A DNA stretch of 64,000 nt. Origin: Halichondria panicea (Eukaryota; Porifera; Demospongiae; Suberitida; Halichondriidae). Positions 31,563 through 50,711 of this stretch are shown in pieces (the first letter of the stretch is position 1; each line of letters opens with the position of its first letter). The stretch is taken from assembly GCF_963675165.1 (NCBI RefSeq), contig NC_087387.1, positions 4,676,990 through 4,740,989 on the forward strand, read 5' to 3'. The position numbers and the translations under genes were made by a program. The notes beneath the pieces were generated by a model. The model searched no databases and was not told where the DNA came from. It worked only from the letters and a program-made list of their open reading frames with translations.

Positions 31563-33481
31563 TCTATGCATGTATCATCATAATAATTTACAGCTATAAT
31601 TATTGCATGTTATTTGCGATTGTTTGAAGAGCAATGTGTGGGTGGGGGGGTTTGGTTGAACTTGTAGAGTACATGCAGGCATGCAGGGGAGTTTATGTCT
31701 CTGTCTCGCAGTATTCTTGAGGGAGCAAACTATGTCTATAATCACTATCACATGCAGTGTACAAATAGTTACAGTGCATGGTTTGTAGTGCTATAGCTTT
31801 TAGTTTTTGGTTAAGTGATTTTATGAGAAGGGGAGATGGATATCCATGGCATGTCTTAATGAAATACAATCATTCCTCTGACAGTCACTCATTTAACAGA
31901 TACACGAGCCACTCCCACATAAAGTTGGTCACCTTTTTAACAGGTATAAATTATATATACCATGTGCATGTGAATCAACAATTAAGCCATCACATTAAAG
32001 CAACCCAGTGATTTAATGCCCCTGTCTTTCACATACTGTAACCATAATTTCAGAAAATAAACCTCCATCAACTTTACCGTATTCCTTGTGCAGCTATGCC
32101 TCAAGGGCATAATTAGACACAATTCTACATTTGTGTAAATTAGAGGCTGGAGGTATATGCTAAATCTACTCTGCCTTTTGCTATTGCAATTATAAACGGA
32201 CCTCAAAATGTGTTCAAACCATGTCCACATAAAGTTCAGATGCCAGTGAATAGGGGTTGGTAGATTATGCTAGCATAATTTTGAGCATAATAGGTACATT
32301 TTTTTGATGAGAATTATGCTGGCATAATAGGCACATTAATAGGCAGGTTTCACAGAAATACAGGTTGTACGAGTCATAGTATAAACATTTGAAAGTACTG
32401 GTTTAATTTTCTCCTTGAAATTCTATTATAGCAGATAGAGTCACACGGCAATTATTTATAGTTTGATGTTACTTGTGTGACGACATGGGGCCTATGTTGT
32501 GTTTTGGAAGAATAATTTTTGGAGGAATAATGTGGGAATAATAGGCTATTTGATAGGCAATTCGAAAAGAATAATAGGCTGTTTACTTGAGCATAAAAGA
32601 ATAGCATAATAGGTAATATCTTGAGCATAATCTACCAACCCCTACCAGTGAATCAATCACAGAAAGTGAATTAGCGAACCATGCATGGCCACTTAAAATT
32701 TGAACAAAATACTGCATGCGCTTATAGGGAAAAGAGCAGGCCTTTATGCGCCTATTATCCAGCCCATAGCATTAACCACGCCCATGACGTTCCAATGAAG
32801 CAATTCTCCATTAGCTAGCTCGATCATTCTGCAAGAAGTCTATAGTCATTATCTGACAGCAGTAACACAACTACCTGCAGTTAAAGAGATTTAACATCTA
32901 TAAAGAAGTGTGGAGACCAGTTGTTGGGCAGAGAACTGTGCAGAAAACCATGCGCCTTCTATCCAGGCTCTTGGTCTGCTAACCAGTATGCACCTATTAA
33001 TTGATGTGCGCTTATAACCAAGTGTGCTTATTAACTAGATTATACGGTACCATGTCACACCCACTGTGACATACATTTTCTGACGTACTTAAACAAACTA
33101 GCTACAGAAGCTGATGTAATTACATACAGCAATAATGTTTTTGCAAGACAAACAATGTAAATTAATGTATAACATTCTTATTATGGGTGATATGAGTGAA
33201 ATAGTTAGTGGTGCCGTAGTTAACGATAATATCGTCGTTAATGTAATTACGGTAACACTCTGTCAACACAAACGTACAGCTCCAAATTTCTTTTGGAAAA
33301 GTACTAACTATTACTATACGATTAAAAATCCACAAATAGCTGAATTAACTGGAACGACTCGTATTTAATCGTCTCACAATACCCTGCTCTACTGCATACA
33401 TACAAATACACTATAATAACACCTGAATATCATTTTGGGACATACTCTAAATACTGATATAGCACACACACTTGGACTCAC
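31563..33481 (-). other. Second intron of RTK B
   Basis: Apart from the hAT-type MITE at 32251-32644 and a short foldback-family tail near 32080-32115 (TTTACCGTATTCC and GCATAATT), nothing was recognised. Open frames at 31778-32011 and 33135-33368 have no domains. Confidence 0.5.
32251..32644. mobile_element. hAT-type MITE with perfect 8-bp target duplication
   Basis: 394 bp with ends TAGGGGTTGGTAGATTATGC and the complement ending CTACCAACCCCTA. It is flanked by CCAGTGAA on both sides (32243-32250 and 32645-32652). The interior is rich in repeated GCATAAT and TAATAGG words. An 8-bp duplication is the hAT hallmark. It encodes no protein. Confidence 0.9.
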
Positions 33482-33675
33482 TCAGTAATTGTCTGGTTGG
33501 TGTCTTCTTGTCCATTTCCTAAAGATAGAATTAGAATCTTACTCTCAACAAGCACCCTGTCTGGCAACATACACTAATGCAGGTGGCAGTAATTAGTCTC
33601 ACCATCATGGAAGCAGGTTAGAAGAAAGAGAAGCAGAAAGGTACCAGTTGGAAACTCATGATTAGCCATTCTCAT

Positions 33676-34537
33676 GCACTGTAACACCCGGCCAGTGTGA
33701 GCAAAGCAGTTCTATTCTACAATCCAATTAAGGTGTTTCGCCACCGCGATATTTATTGGAGTATGAATATCATTATCGCTATGTTTTTAGTGTAGCATTA
33801 GCCTCGAATCCACGCCGAGTATTTTTAATCGGCATGGATTCGAGGCTAGTGTAGCATCAGACAAGTACCGGGAGTTTTCTTGTGTCAATTTTTAGCATGT
33901 GGATAAACCCGGGAATCTTCAACTGAGGCTCTATCCAATTAAAGAAAGGTAGGGGCAGGGCCAGACGAAGAGAAATTTTGAAAAAAGTCAATCTGGTTGG
34001 AGCTACTGTTTATCAAAATATCCAGCGTATTTTTAGATACTTACGGTCTACTCTTAGCTTTTACTCGCCCGTATGAAGTTTTACAACGAATATCTCTTCG
34101 TCTGGCCCTCTGGAAGGTACTTAGCTACATATAGATACCAATAAAGCTTGCTGAAAGTACTTACTGCTCTTATAAATTGACACAAAAAATAGTCTATATA
34201 CTTGCGGTTTTGATGCCCACTTTTCTCATTCATGCATCTTTATAATCATGGCATTCTTACACAAGGCAATAATCATACAATATAAGTACAGCAGACTTCT
34301 TTGAACCTGCAAAAGAGAAAAAGCTGACAGAATTAAACTCATGAATATTCATGAGTGATCACAACACTCTAACCTTAAGACACAGATCATCATTGTAAGT
34401 TGTTTAGTTAATGATCTTTACCACAAAATTAAAGTTAAATCAAGTGTTAAAATTCGGGGTAGAATCTAGGTAGAACTAACACATTACTCGTTTCTTGCTT
34501 GACCTTATATTAAAATGACGCAACAGAGAAACCTCAT
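33676..34537. other. Spacer between RTK B and RTK C
   Basis: Should contain the RTK B promoter and the RTK C 3' UTR. Only the hairpin at 33802-33852 and an inverted pair around TTTCTCTTCGTCTGGCC-type words (near 33955-33985 and 34085-34115) were noticed. Confidence 0.45.
33802..33852. repeat. Hairpin repeat
   Basis: Inverted pair: TAGCCTCGAATCCACGCCGA and its near complement TCGGCATGGATTCGAGGCTA around an AT loop. It lies in the spacer between RTK C (3' side) and RTK B (5' side). Confidence 0.8.
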
Positions 34538-36133
34538 TTATGGGCTATAGAAATTTTTATTGTCTATGTTCTCAACAACATAGGTGTGTTCATCCTCCCA
34601 GTACTCTTGCAGCTGTTGAACCAGCTGACTGAACGGTAGTCTCTCCTCGGGCAGCAACCTCCAACGCCGAGTCATTAAAAGGTCAAACCTGCATACGGTT
34701 GGAACAAAATTACAGCTAATGTAAAGACGAGGAATAATTATGCCCATAAGAACAAGTATTAAATCTACTCGATTCTGACTAGCAACTATTCTGGACTATG
34801 AGAATCATTACAAATGTACTTACAGCATTTTGGGACATAGTGATGGTCTCTCCAATCTCTTGTTGTCAGTGGAGATGTGTTTAAGAATATCCTGGTTCTG
34901 TATCCCTGGATACGGGCCTCGTCCCAATGAAAACACCTCCCAACAAGTCACACCAAATTACCACTAAGAATAGATAGCAACCACAGTGTAGCTGACAAGT
35001 TCACTAACTCACCACATCAGTTTTCTCATTGCTAATGGCATCATGCAGTGTCTCTGGAGCCATCCACTTGACTGGGATCTTGGCTCCTTCATTGGCTCTG
35101 TAGTAGTCACTACTGTAGATGTCCCTGGCTAGGCCAAAGTCACCAACTTTCACCACAAGCTCTGTGTCCACCCTAAAAAATTAAAATGCATAATAGTTAA
35201 AGCATCATACACGCAATGATGCATTGTAAGACAATTAATTTTATGAGGACTGACAATTGATGGCTCACATGCAGTTTCTTGCTGCCAGATCTCTATGCAC
35301 AAAATAATTTCTTCTCAGCAAGATATTCCATTCCTTTCGTAATGTCCAAGCACATGTGAACTAAGATTGACCAACTCAGATCCTGAAAAATTAATATAAA
35401 TTAAATGTAATCAGTTTATTTTAGCTGGCAACCTCGGTTAGAGTATCCACGTTTGTAAGATGGGTTCGTTTTTTCTTTAGAAAGTCCTTCAAACTTCCGT
35501 TGGCCATAAATGGGAGGAGGATGTAGGGTACTCCATCAAGAGTGTCAAAACACACTCCAGCTAGTTCAAGAACGTTGGGGTGGCTGAAGTCTTTCATTAG
35601 CAAACTCTCGGCAAAAAATGATTCCAATTTATCTTTCGAACTCAAGTCTGTGAGAAAAATAAATTTACTTAGAGAGACAACTGCAAGTTACTTTTGATTG
35701 TTTTGATGGCAATATCTTGTGAACTTGGTCTCCTTACTTCTCCCTTGAATACCTTGCCAAAAGCACCTGAAAAGTTGTGTATGTAATATTATTGTAACAT
35801 AACTCATATACGTTTACTCACCTTGTCTGATCTCCTCTACGACTGTTAGGGCAGCATACGGCACAATAATGGAAGAGAAGATCTTCTCATACGATCTTCT
35901 GTCAGCATCACTCAGTCGGATACTATCAGATCCCGTAGAAATTTCTTTTAAGTGTGCATCAGCAGATCCTTCTATATAGTCGGAGTTTATTAAATCAGTT
36001 CTATGGAGATCTTCAACTTACTAGGTTCTGTGCTATATAGCCTGTGGTTTCTGCTACCATCTTTACTGTAGATTTGATACTATATAGTTTGTTAGTTTGT
36101 TCCTGTTGGGTTCATTATACCTATCATTGTCCC

Positions 36134-36282
36134 CACTATACCCAGAGGAGATACGACACGTGTATACCTCGATTAGGTTAAGATGAGGTATTTGGTCACG
36201 TGCACCAATGACTTTATTGCTGAAATGTTGCACATGACCAAGCCTAATTGCGGTGCACATGTCGTACTTCCTTGCCCAGGAT
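36134..36282. mobile_element. Short member of the CAGAGGAGGTACGACACG MITE family
   Basis: Left end CAGAGGAGATACGACACGTG and right end GTCGTACTTCCTTG are diverged inverted repeats of the family defined at 10252-10791. It lies in an RTK C intron between the transmembrane and juxtamembrane exons. Confidence 0.6.
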
Positions 36283-36704
36283 TTTCCATATCTTTCCCGT
36301 GGTAAAAATCCTAATAGTCGGCTGTCTTTAAGTTACTTCAACATTTGGATCATACTTTTCTCAACAACAAGCAACAAACTTAATGGGTTTAGTAAAGCCT
36401 AAAGGGCCTTCAAATTTCCACCCTCCATGTTTATACAGGAGGGCGATTAGTATAGGATACGTACTACATGTAATTGTGTGTGTGCATGTTATAAGCAATC
36501 ACCTTGGGGAAACTGTGAGCCTGTAGCCATGTAGGTTCATGTCGCCTGATTCAGATGATTTTTTCCGATAAATGAAGACCAGAACAAAGAGAAATAGTCC
36601 AACTATGAGAGCTAGAAACACAGCAGCTCCCACAGTAGCTCCAGCTAGCACACTCACAGCCACTGTTTCTGGGGATTATCATAACTATTATAGATACCAT
36701 CAAG

Positions 36705-37187
36705 AGTTCATTAGGAAGAGTACGCAACTCCACTAAAAACCGTAGTAGTCCAGCCTTACGTCACAACTATACATGTTTTTGCAATTGCAAATAGTGATGA
36801 TTATCAATTATCATTAATTGCCTTGCTGACACCAAGGGTGTATAAAAGAAGAGAGGGCATGCAACAGCAAATCAGCAGAATCCACCAGGTGGCATGGGCA
36901 GATGAATGTGCATGAATGTGCATGAAGTGCTAAAATATAACATTTTATTTTTAGCACTTCACCTTCATTTTTGCCCACGTGATGAATTCTGCTCGCTACG
37001 TGTACTGATAGTGAGTTGCATGCCCTCTCTTCTTTTATACGCCTTTGCTAACACCTTGTATACATTGCATGGTTGTGGTTACAGTATAGGGAGTATTTGT
37101 GACGTATATAGGTCTGCCATGGCAGAATACCGCCAGTCCTGCATGTGTACAGTATATTGGAGTTGCGTACTCTTCCTAATGAACTCT
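36705..37187. mobile_element. Foldback element in RTK C
   Basis: The outer ends are inverted copies: AGTTCATTAGGAAGAGTACG on the left, and its complement ending CTTCCTAATGAACT on the right. A second inner inverted pair carries AAAGAAGAGAGGGCATGCAA and TTGCATGCCCTCTCTTCTTT. It lies just outside the 5' border of the transmembrane exon (36668), between that exon and the stalk mini-exon. No coding capacity. Confidence 0.8.
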
Positions 37188-38092
37188 TGTATACATACAG
37201 GCCTATATTTATGGGCTATACGGCAGTAGCATTCCATATGCTAGCTATAATTACAGACATACCTGAAGTTAGTGGAACTTCTGCAAGAGGAAGAAATATT
37301 TCATCATGACTTGTTACTTTGTAGCGAAATATATAGGCATTAATTTTATGCACACTCACCCAAATCAGTTACATTGATACATAGGTCGTAGTTTCCATGT
37401 ACAAAGTCAGGGAGGTATGAATTGACATCAGAACAGTTAAATAATGATATCATGATGGCTAACACGCTTTCCGATGTTATCATGGTGACACAAGATTGAA
37501 TGAGATCATTGACAACATCACAAGTTTCCAAGCAGAGTGGCAGTGCATCTCCTGTCCCAGGGTCACAAGGAGAAAATGTGATATAACAGCCGAGAGAGAG
37601 GACAATGTCCGTACAGTTCTGGTCAAAGTTGCCACTAGCAATTGTCTCTTCTAACAACTGTTGATAGGTGGTTATATTTCGGCTGCGTAGAGGAATATAG
37701 TGGGCGTGCTGGGAGGAGTGACAGATGCTACTGGAAGGAGTGGGCACACACCTGACAAGGAATATATTTATGACAATGCATAATTAGTGTACTACTGAAC
37801 ATGTACGTATGGGCTCCTGTATAACAAACAGTGTGGGTTTTGGATAGTCTTCTCCGTAGTGTATATATATAGTTCTATCAGGTTGAGAATATTATGTTAC
37901 TTATTCAGTTATTGTCCTTTTTGGCCTGAAATTTGGCATAATGCTACGGACTTCAAGAGGCAAATGTTACTATATACTATCGATGGTTTTAATAGAAACA
38001 CAAACACTCACTGATTTGGACGAGACAGAATTCGTTCTGTGTATAGAAACCAAAACATGATTGTTGTAAATCAATATATATAATATGGTGAG

Positions 38093-38982
38093 CCTTTTGT
38101 TTCAAAATGGCGATACAAAATACCATGTGTTGGTGTCCCAAACTGAAAGGATAAATCGACTCGATGTGTTTTATCAACTCGATTTTATCGACATCATCTG
38201 GTAAGGATCGACTCGATGTGTTTTATCAACTCGATTTTATCGACATCATCTGGTAAGGATCGACTCGATGTGTTTTATCAACTCGATTTATCGACTGCTT
38301 CTGGTAAGGATCGACTCGATTCCAGGTCGCTGGGGGAAAAGGCGAGTTTCGAGGGCGGCCTGATATGGCTGTAGTCGCTGTACTCTAGCGTGCAACGAAG
38401 GCGCTAGGCTCAGACAAGACACTGAGACTTTTGAGGCCACAGGCACGCCTACAGCAGCTCAGAGTAGCTCAGATGGGGACCTTCTGAGCCTGAGATCACA
38501 CAGCAGCTACTTGCTATGTTTCATGAACTCAATTAAGAGTCAAGTAGACAAGCATTTAGTGATTTAATTTACTGTGATCCAGCACAAGTAAGCTGCTGTG
38601 ACCTTCTGCAGGCGTGCCTGGAAGGTCAGCTACTCTGACCTGCTGTATATAGGCCTGCCTGTGGCCTCAAGAGTCTCAGTGCCTTGTCTGAGCCTAGCGC
38701 CTTTGTTGCAAGAGTACAGCCATAACTAGCCTCGATATCAAGCCGCCCTCAAAACTCGCCTTTCCCCCAGCGGCCTGGAATCGAGTCGATCCTCTCACCA
38801 GAAGAAATCAAGTTGATAAAACACATCGAATCGATCCTTACCAGATGAAATGGATAAAATTGAGTTAATATAACACATCAAGTCGATCCCTACCAGAGAA
38901 AGTCGATAAAATCGAGTTGATTTTTGGGACACCAACACATGGTATTTTGTATCGCCATTTTGAAACAAAAGGCTCACCATAA
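38093..38982. mobile_element. Near-palindromic foldback element (about 890 bp)
   Basis: Left end ATGGTGAGCCTTTTGTTTCA and right end its exact complement. The terminal match runs over about 55 bp. Inside each end come 2-3 tandem copies of a unit with TCGACTCGATGTGTTTTATC, and then long inner arms (about 38320-38500 and 38590-38790) are inverted to each other. AT-rich flanks give a possible 6-bp duplication ATATAA. It lies in RTK C between the first cysteine-rich exon and the small linker exon. Confidence 0.85.
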
Positions 38983-40369
38983 TATAATAGGTTTCCACTT
39001 ACCCTTGTCCTCAGACGGAAACAGATCGGTACATCCATCACTACCTGAACCAAGCCGTTGCTCAACATCTTCATAGAAATAGTAAGTGCTTGAGTTAGTA
39101 CAATCAACTTGTATGAATAATTCCACGAACAATTCTAGTAATTCAATTCGAGATTCCTGCAACGTCCGTGCATATTCAATTATTGGAGTGCAAGTGTCTT
39201 CTTCAAAAATTCGAGTGTATGCCAAGCAGCTATCAGAACAAATTGGTAAGAGATTTTGTACAGTTTCATTACAAGGTGGTCTTGCTGCTACACACATTAT
39301 GTGCCTCAAAGCCATGACACAGTCAGGATCCGGGGCAGGACGAAGCTGGGCCAGAAATAGGAATGCAAACTGTAAAGAATCAGAAGAAACGGTTGCACCG
39401 GCAAGTATTGGTTGAGAGAAAGAGAACAAACTGTTTCTGTCAGGTAGGGGATAGCAGACATGTGCTGTTGGTAGTGGATTACACCTGCAAATGAGTGGAA
39501 AATCTCAAATGTATAAGAACTTGAATGGTAGATCTACTAAATACAGACCTCATGAATATTGTAACAATGTCATGTATTGTTGTATTATGGGCATGTGCTT
39601 TATGAAGTCGTGAATATCATAAAGGTCATTTAACGGCAGCCCTTACTAGCTATAATACATGGGAAAGATCTCATGCATGCTATATACAAAGGTACTGACT
39701 TACAGTGGTACTGACAAGTTCTGTCCCCATCCTGCAATAAAAATTAGATCATGAATTGGAGCTCTGCTGCTGTCTGTATAGCTATAGATCTACATGTCTT
39801 AACTGCCAACTAGATAAGGCTCTCAACGTATCTATATAGGTCTATGAACCTTACCTTTGTGTAAGCTGCTTAAGAATAGGAGAAATGAAAGTAGTCTTGT
39901 AGCCCCCATCACAACTTGCTCTGAAAATGTAGAATGAGCAGATCTATAGATATATCTAGAGCCCTGCCCCTCTTTTTTGGAAGGTGTCAAGAGTGGTTTG
40001 ATCTATGGTTTGATGTTTGTACAGTACGGGTATAGATCTATAGACTATACTCACTGTATATACAAAACACAACTAGAATATATAATTATACAGCAGATAG
40101 ATATATTTACGATGGTTGGTGTGAAGAATATACAATTAACTCATGCCTGCTTCTTTTGTATAATTATATAGAAACATGGAAAAAGAAGTGTTTGCGAAGA
40201 TTATTGCTTAGTTTGTCTGCTTGGTGAGCTAAGGAGGCTGGAAAATTTAAGCATCAATTGAAAGCAACTTTCTCATAAAAGCATTGAAATGCATTTGCAG
40301 GGAATACAAAAGCTATAATTAACACGACGAATTGTATGAATGTATCCAGTTATTGGTGTATCAGCTACA

Positions 40370-42324
<1,955 letters not shown>

Positions 42325-42686
42325 TTAGACAACACAAATTATGGAATGGCTTTGGAGCAGTTACATGATTTTACTATACCACCTTGGGATAAACCAAATT
42401 TTAGACTTATACAAAGAACGATACTGTAAGACTTGCATTATTTCTCCACAGTCCAGCTGCTGCTAATTTTTTGACAACAACCAATTTTACTTGATATCTA
42501 TGTACAATTTAATCTATATAGGTGGCTTCTGCTGCATCCTATAAGAAGCTGTATCAGTGCTCAAGATAATTCAATGCCTGATGTGCATGTTAATTGTACT
42601 GCATGAAGTGTAGTTTGATTATGTTGAGACTAAGAGTACAGCTATTTAAATTTATTAAGAGAGATTTTCACAACATCTGTATCCAG

Positions 42687-48058
<5,372 letters not shown>

Positions 48059-49112
48059 TACTAATCCACTGTGAGTTGATCTGTGACTCGATTTTCCAGG
48101 TTTTCTGGGAATTTTAGACCTAAATCTAGACCTATATATACTTGATTCTACTCAGTCAACAATATTGGCAACATAAGAGAGGCTCTATATACAGTCATGC
48201 ATATGTCTGAGTGCATGCTCAAGATAATCCATCAAATGGGGGAAATTTGAGCCTTAATTGAGGTGCATGGCTGACATTAATTAGTTGGTATAGTTAGTTT
48301 ATGAGGAAATATAAAAAATGTGGTGGGAGTGCTTTAAATTCTATATCAGTATAGATCAATTGCACATAATATTTGTAAACAGAGTATTGAATTACTAGCC
48401 ATTTCACTGCCTAAAATTAGTTAAATACAACCTGTGTAGGCTTATTCTCATTGAGTGCATGGTTGTGAATTGTTAGTGATATAAACACAATAAAAGGTAA
48501 AAGGACATTCTCTGATATCACCTGGCAGTATCCAACGACCAGTACTTGAAACTTCTCGAAGCATGGGCCTGCTCCATGCAGATGTCTCTCTTTACAACGC
48601 ATCTGCCCGTCTGTTATGTCCCGGACATCCGTCTTCTGCTGCCTTTCCCTGCCATGCAAGAGTCACCAAGGCCTGTTCATGCATGCTGCTTCCCCAACGG
48701 CAAGTGATAAGTACTTCTCACTCATGTAGTACACAATTCAGCTGCAAAAGTCTCCACCCAAAAATTGACGAGCTAGGCTATAGTAGCATCATGCACAATA
48801 TCACCCACACATTATCTGCTTCTGTAACGAAAAGCCTACTATAGACTGACTAGATGGTGACCAAAGACTGTTTTAGTGAATTTCTTATCGCCTAAAGACT
48901 GATCAACTTGGTTTTGAACTCAACCATAAAAAGACTCTTTACCAGGTCCAAATGCCCCCCTCCCCCCCCCCCCAACACACCTCACTCTACGTGAATTATA
49001 TTGGTGCCATGCATTAATTCAAATGTTTCCTGGTCAAAGCATATTGCTATGTGATTACACAGAAATTACCATTATGCATGCAGTGCCCAAATATTCGCTG
49101 GCATGCAAAGGC
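48059..49112. other. Spacer upstream of RTK E
   Basis: Should carry the RTK E promoter. Open frames near 48417-48844 on both strands have no domain. A C-rich run (about 48956-48973) is present. Confidence 0.4.
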
Positions 49113-49700
49113 CTCAAAGCAGAGTGGCACATCTCCTTTCTCAAGTCACAAGGGGGAATTCCCGAAACGTTATTAGAGAGAAGATAATGTCTGTACAGTT
49201 ATTCTGGTCAATTTGCCATGCATCTCTCCTATAGCAACTGTTAGAATTGCAATTGGTAAGTGATCGTGTTCCGGCTGCTTAGAGGAATGTAGTGTGCGTA
49301 CTGGGAGATGGTTATAGAGTCACATATGCTACTGGAAGGAGTGGGCACACACCTATCGGGTAGATCGTTTATTGTATTATGTTATAGTCTATACGATAGT
49401 GAATCCGCAATACTATGCATAGTATATAAGACGCTCCATCCCCTAATCTGCTTCTGCTCCTGACTACACTAGCCGAGTTAAAGTCATAATTATATTTTTA
49501 TATATATATACCTGGTAGCTGTTAGACCATCATGGATCTACATTTATATCGTATACTAGCCTCCTTCACCGGCCTTTGTGGGAAGTGCGGCCTGGGATCG
49601 AGGCTATAATCGTATACATGTTGATCTAGATTAACAGTTAAACTCAACTCACCTCCAATACACAACACAAGATACTGTAAGACTTGAATTTATGAGAGTC
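49113..49700 (-). pseudogene. RTK fragment G: decayed ectodomain scrap
   Basis: 49113-49353 is a damaged copy of the second cysteine-rich exon. It begins like the paralogues (CVPTPSSSICDS, then HYIPLSSRNTITYQ), then hits a stop, and several indels remove the GCY..PCDP part. About 49655-49691 matches the RTK E signal exon (QVLQYLVLCIGG), but its ATG has become ATT. No kinase exon lies downstream of it before RTK E, so G is the leftover 5' part of a partial duplication. Confidence 0.75.
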
Positions 49701-49849
49701 AGGTTTGCTAGGAATTTTAGACCTATAGATCTCTATTATTCTACTCAGACAACAAAACCATGCACACCTTGAAAAGTATATCATCACCCTTTCTGATAAA
49801 TATACTCACTTCGATAAATACCCACTAAATACCAGTCCCATGGACATAA

Positions 49850-49990
49850 TAATTATTATATATATATATAAATACCCATAGACATGCATTTCAGTATAAA
49901 TACCCATAAATACCCATGGACATACATAAATACATAGACATATACAATAAATATACCCATGGTATATAAATATCCATGGACATAATTATA
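49850..49990. repeat. Degenerate minisatellite
   Basis: Repeated words of the type AAATACCCATGGACATA, about six imperfect copies, next to a TA tract at 49859-49871. Confidence 0.8.
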
Positions 49991-50108
49991 TACCTCACTT
50001 TTACACAGTTTTGAGACAAACGGCACCTCATAACATACATTTAAATTTTGCATGCATACACGACTCAGTATAGTACGTGCCAGCTATATATTGAGTTTTC
50101 TTAGAAAG

Positions 50109-50642
50109 TTAGTCCAGTGGTCCATACATAATGGAACTCTTGAGCTTATCCTCTTTTGAGAAATAGAATTCTTTAATAAATGCAAGGAATTCTTCTTTCG
50201 AAATAACGCCATCTCCATCGGTATCCATGGCGTCAAAAGAGGGTCTCGCGTGCACCGTGTCAATTCCTACTACAGTGTAGTAGTCGGACCACTCCTTAAA
50301 CGAGATTTCTCCATCGCCATTGGTGTCCAAGATTTTAAATTGAATCATAAACCATTCGTCGAGATCCTCAGGTTTAGTACCGGATTTTTCAAAGTTTTTG
50401 CTACATTCTTGGAGTGTAAGCTTAGTAGTCCCATCTATCCCCATGGACTTCATCACCCTAGCCAGGAGTTGGGTCATCTTCTCAAGACGTTTCTCGGGAG
50501 TACCCAGTTCTCTGTAGCGCTGAATAACTAGGTCATAATCTGCCTTTGAGACAAATCCATCTCCATCAAGGTCTCGAATTTTCAATTCCCTCTGCATTTT
50601 CTTCTTCCAGAGAGCATTCTTCCAGAACTCTTCCGCAGACAT
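50109..50642 (-). CDS. EF-hand calcium-binding protein of the sarcoplasmic calcium-binding (SCP-like) type
   Basis: Single exon, 177 aa, with ATG at 50642. The EF-hand loops are DLDGDGFVSKAD (about residues 24-35), DTNGDGEISFKE (about 105-116) and DTDGDGVISKEE (about 139-150), all with the Asp/Asn-x-Asp-Gly pattern needed for Ca2+. A second, degenerate hand (around GIDGTTKLTLQE) lacks proper ligands. Four-hand spacing, length and the C-terminal MYGPLD resemble invertebrate sarcoplasmic calcium-binding and luciferin-binding-type proteins. The likely role is a soluble cytosolic Ca2+ buffer; this is family-level inference. No intron is visible, so the copy may derive from a retrotransposed mRNA, but the frame is intact. 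Confidence 0.85.
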   Translation of the reverse strand: MSAEEFWKNALWKKKMQRELKIRDLDGDGFVSKADYDLVIQRYRELGTPEKRLEKMTQLLARVMKSMGIDGTTKLTLQECSKNFEKSGTKPEDLDEWFMIQFKILDTNGDGEISFKEWSDYYTVVGIDTVHARPSFDAMDTDGDGVISKEEFLAFIKEFYFSKEDKLKSSIMYGPLD

Positions 50643-50711
50643 CTCAGCTATTGTTAGGGTGTACTAGTAGGCCGGCCGGCTACGAATGGTTTTTCACACC
50701 TGGTTGGTTCA

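Larger units (their letters stand above)
26951..33675 (-). pseudogene. RTK B: decayed receptor tyrosine kinase gene with multi-exon stalk
   Basis: Layout: signal-peptide exon 33675-33603 (GTFLLLFLLTCF core), 33518-33482, one Frizzled-like cysteine-rich exon 31537-31121, eight stalk mini-exons (31062-29982), 5' part of a transmembrane exon from 29927, then kinase exons 28309-28150, 28093-28010, 27924-27710, 27654-27547, 27485-27326, 27266-27131 and 27080-26951. Lesions against paralogues: a 2-base loss in the cysteine-rich exon before GCYLTF, the transmembrane exon cut off by about 1.4 kb of foreign sequence, a +1 shift in the first kinase exon, a 2-base loss that destroys the HRD catalytic motif, and a 4-base loss in the WSFG exon. 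The activation loop ([15 protein letters not shown]) is still intact. Stop at 26951-26953. It cannot make a working kinase. Confidence 0.85.
34538..39909 (-). pseudogene. RTK C: two cysteine-rich domains, kinase broken
   Basis: Exons: signal peptide 39909-39855 (MGATRLLSFLLFLSSLHK), 39731-39704, cysteine-rich 1 39484-39003, 38036-38012, cysteine-rich 2 37751-37360, stalk 37280-37263, transmembrane 36668-36503, juxtamembrane 36053-36022, kinase 35971-35822, 35766-35692, 35647-35433, 35382-35269, 35172-35013, 34963-34824, 34688-34538. Ectodomain, membrane helix (VLAGATVGAAVFLALIVGLF) and N-lobe are open and in phase. The catalytic-loop exon is 114 bp, against 110 in D, E and F. This 4-base insertion before HRD causes a stop right there. 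A TGG-TAA replaces TGG-TCA in the WSFG exon, and the Gly-loop reads IRQGAFG instead of IGQGAFG. If expressed, it would give a membrane receptor truncated in the kinase (about 574 aa). Two lesions argue against a simple sequencing error. Confidence 0.85.

Noticed and set aside
33135-33368. Plus frame of 77 aa in the RTK B intron
   Set aside because: No domain, no splice or promoter context, and AT-rich composition.
39086-39415. Plus-strand frame overlapping the first cysteine-rich exon of RTK C
   Set aside because: Shadow of the coding minus strand, which has the conserved cysteine pattern.
48417-48844. Overlapping frames on both strands upstream of RTK E
   Set aside because: No recognisable domain on either strand and no sensible splice partners.
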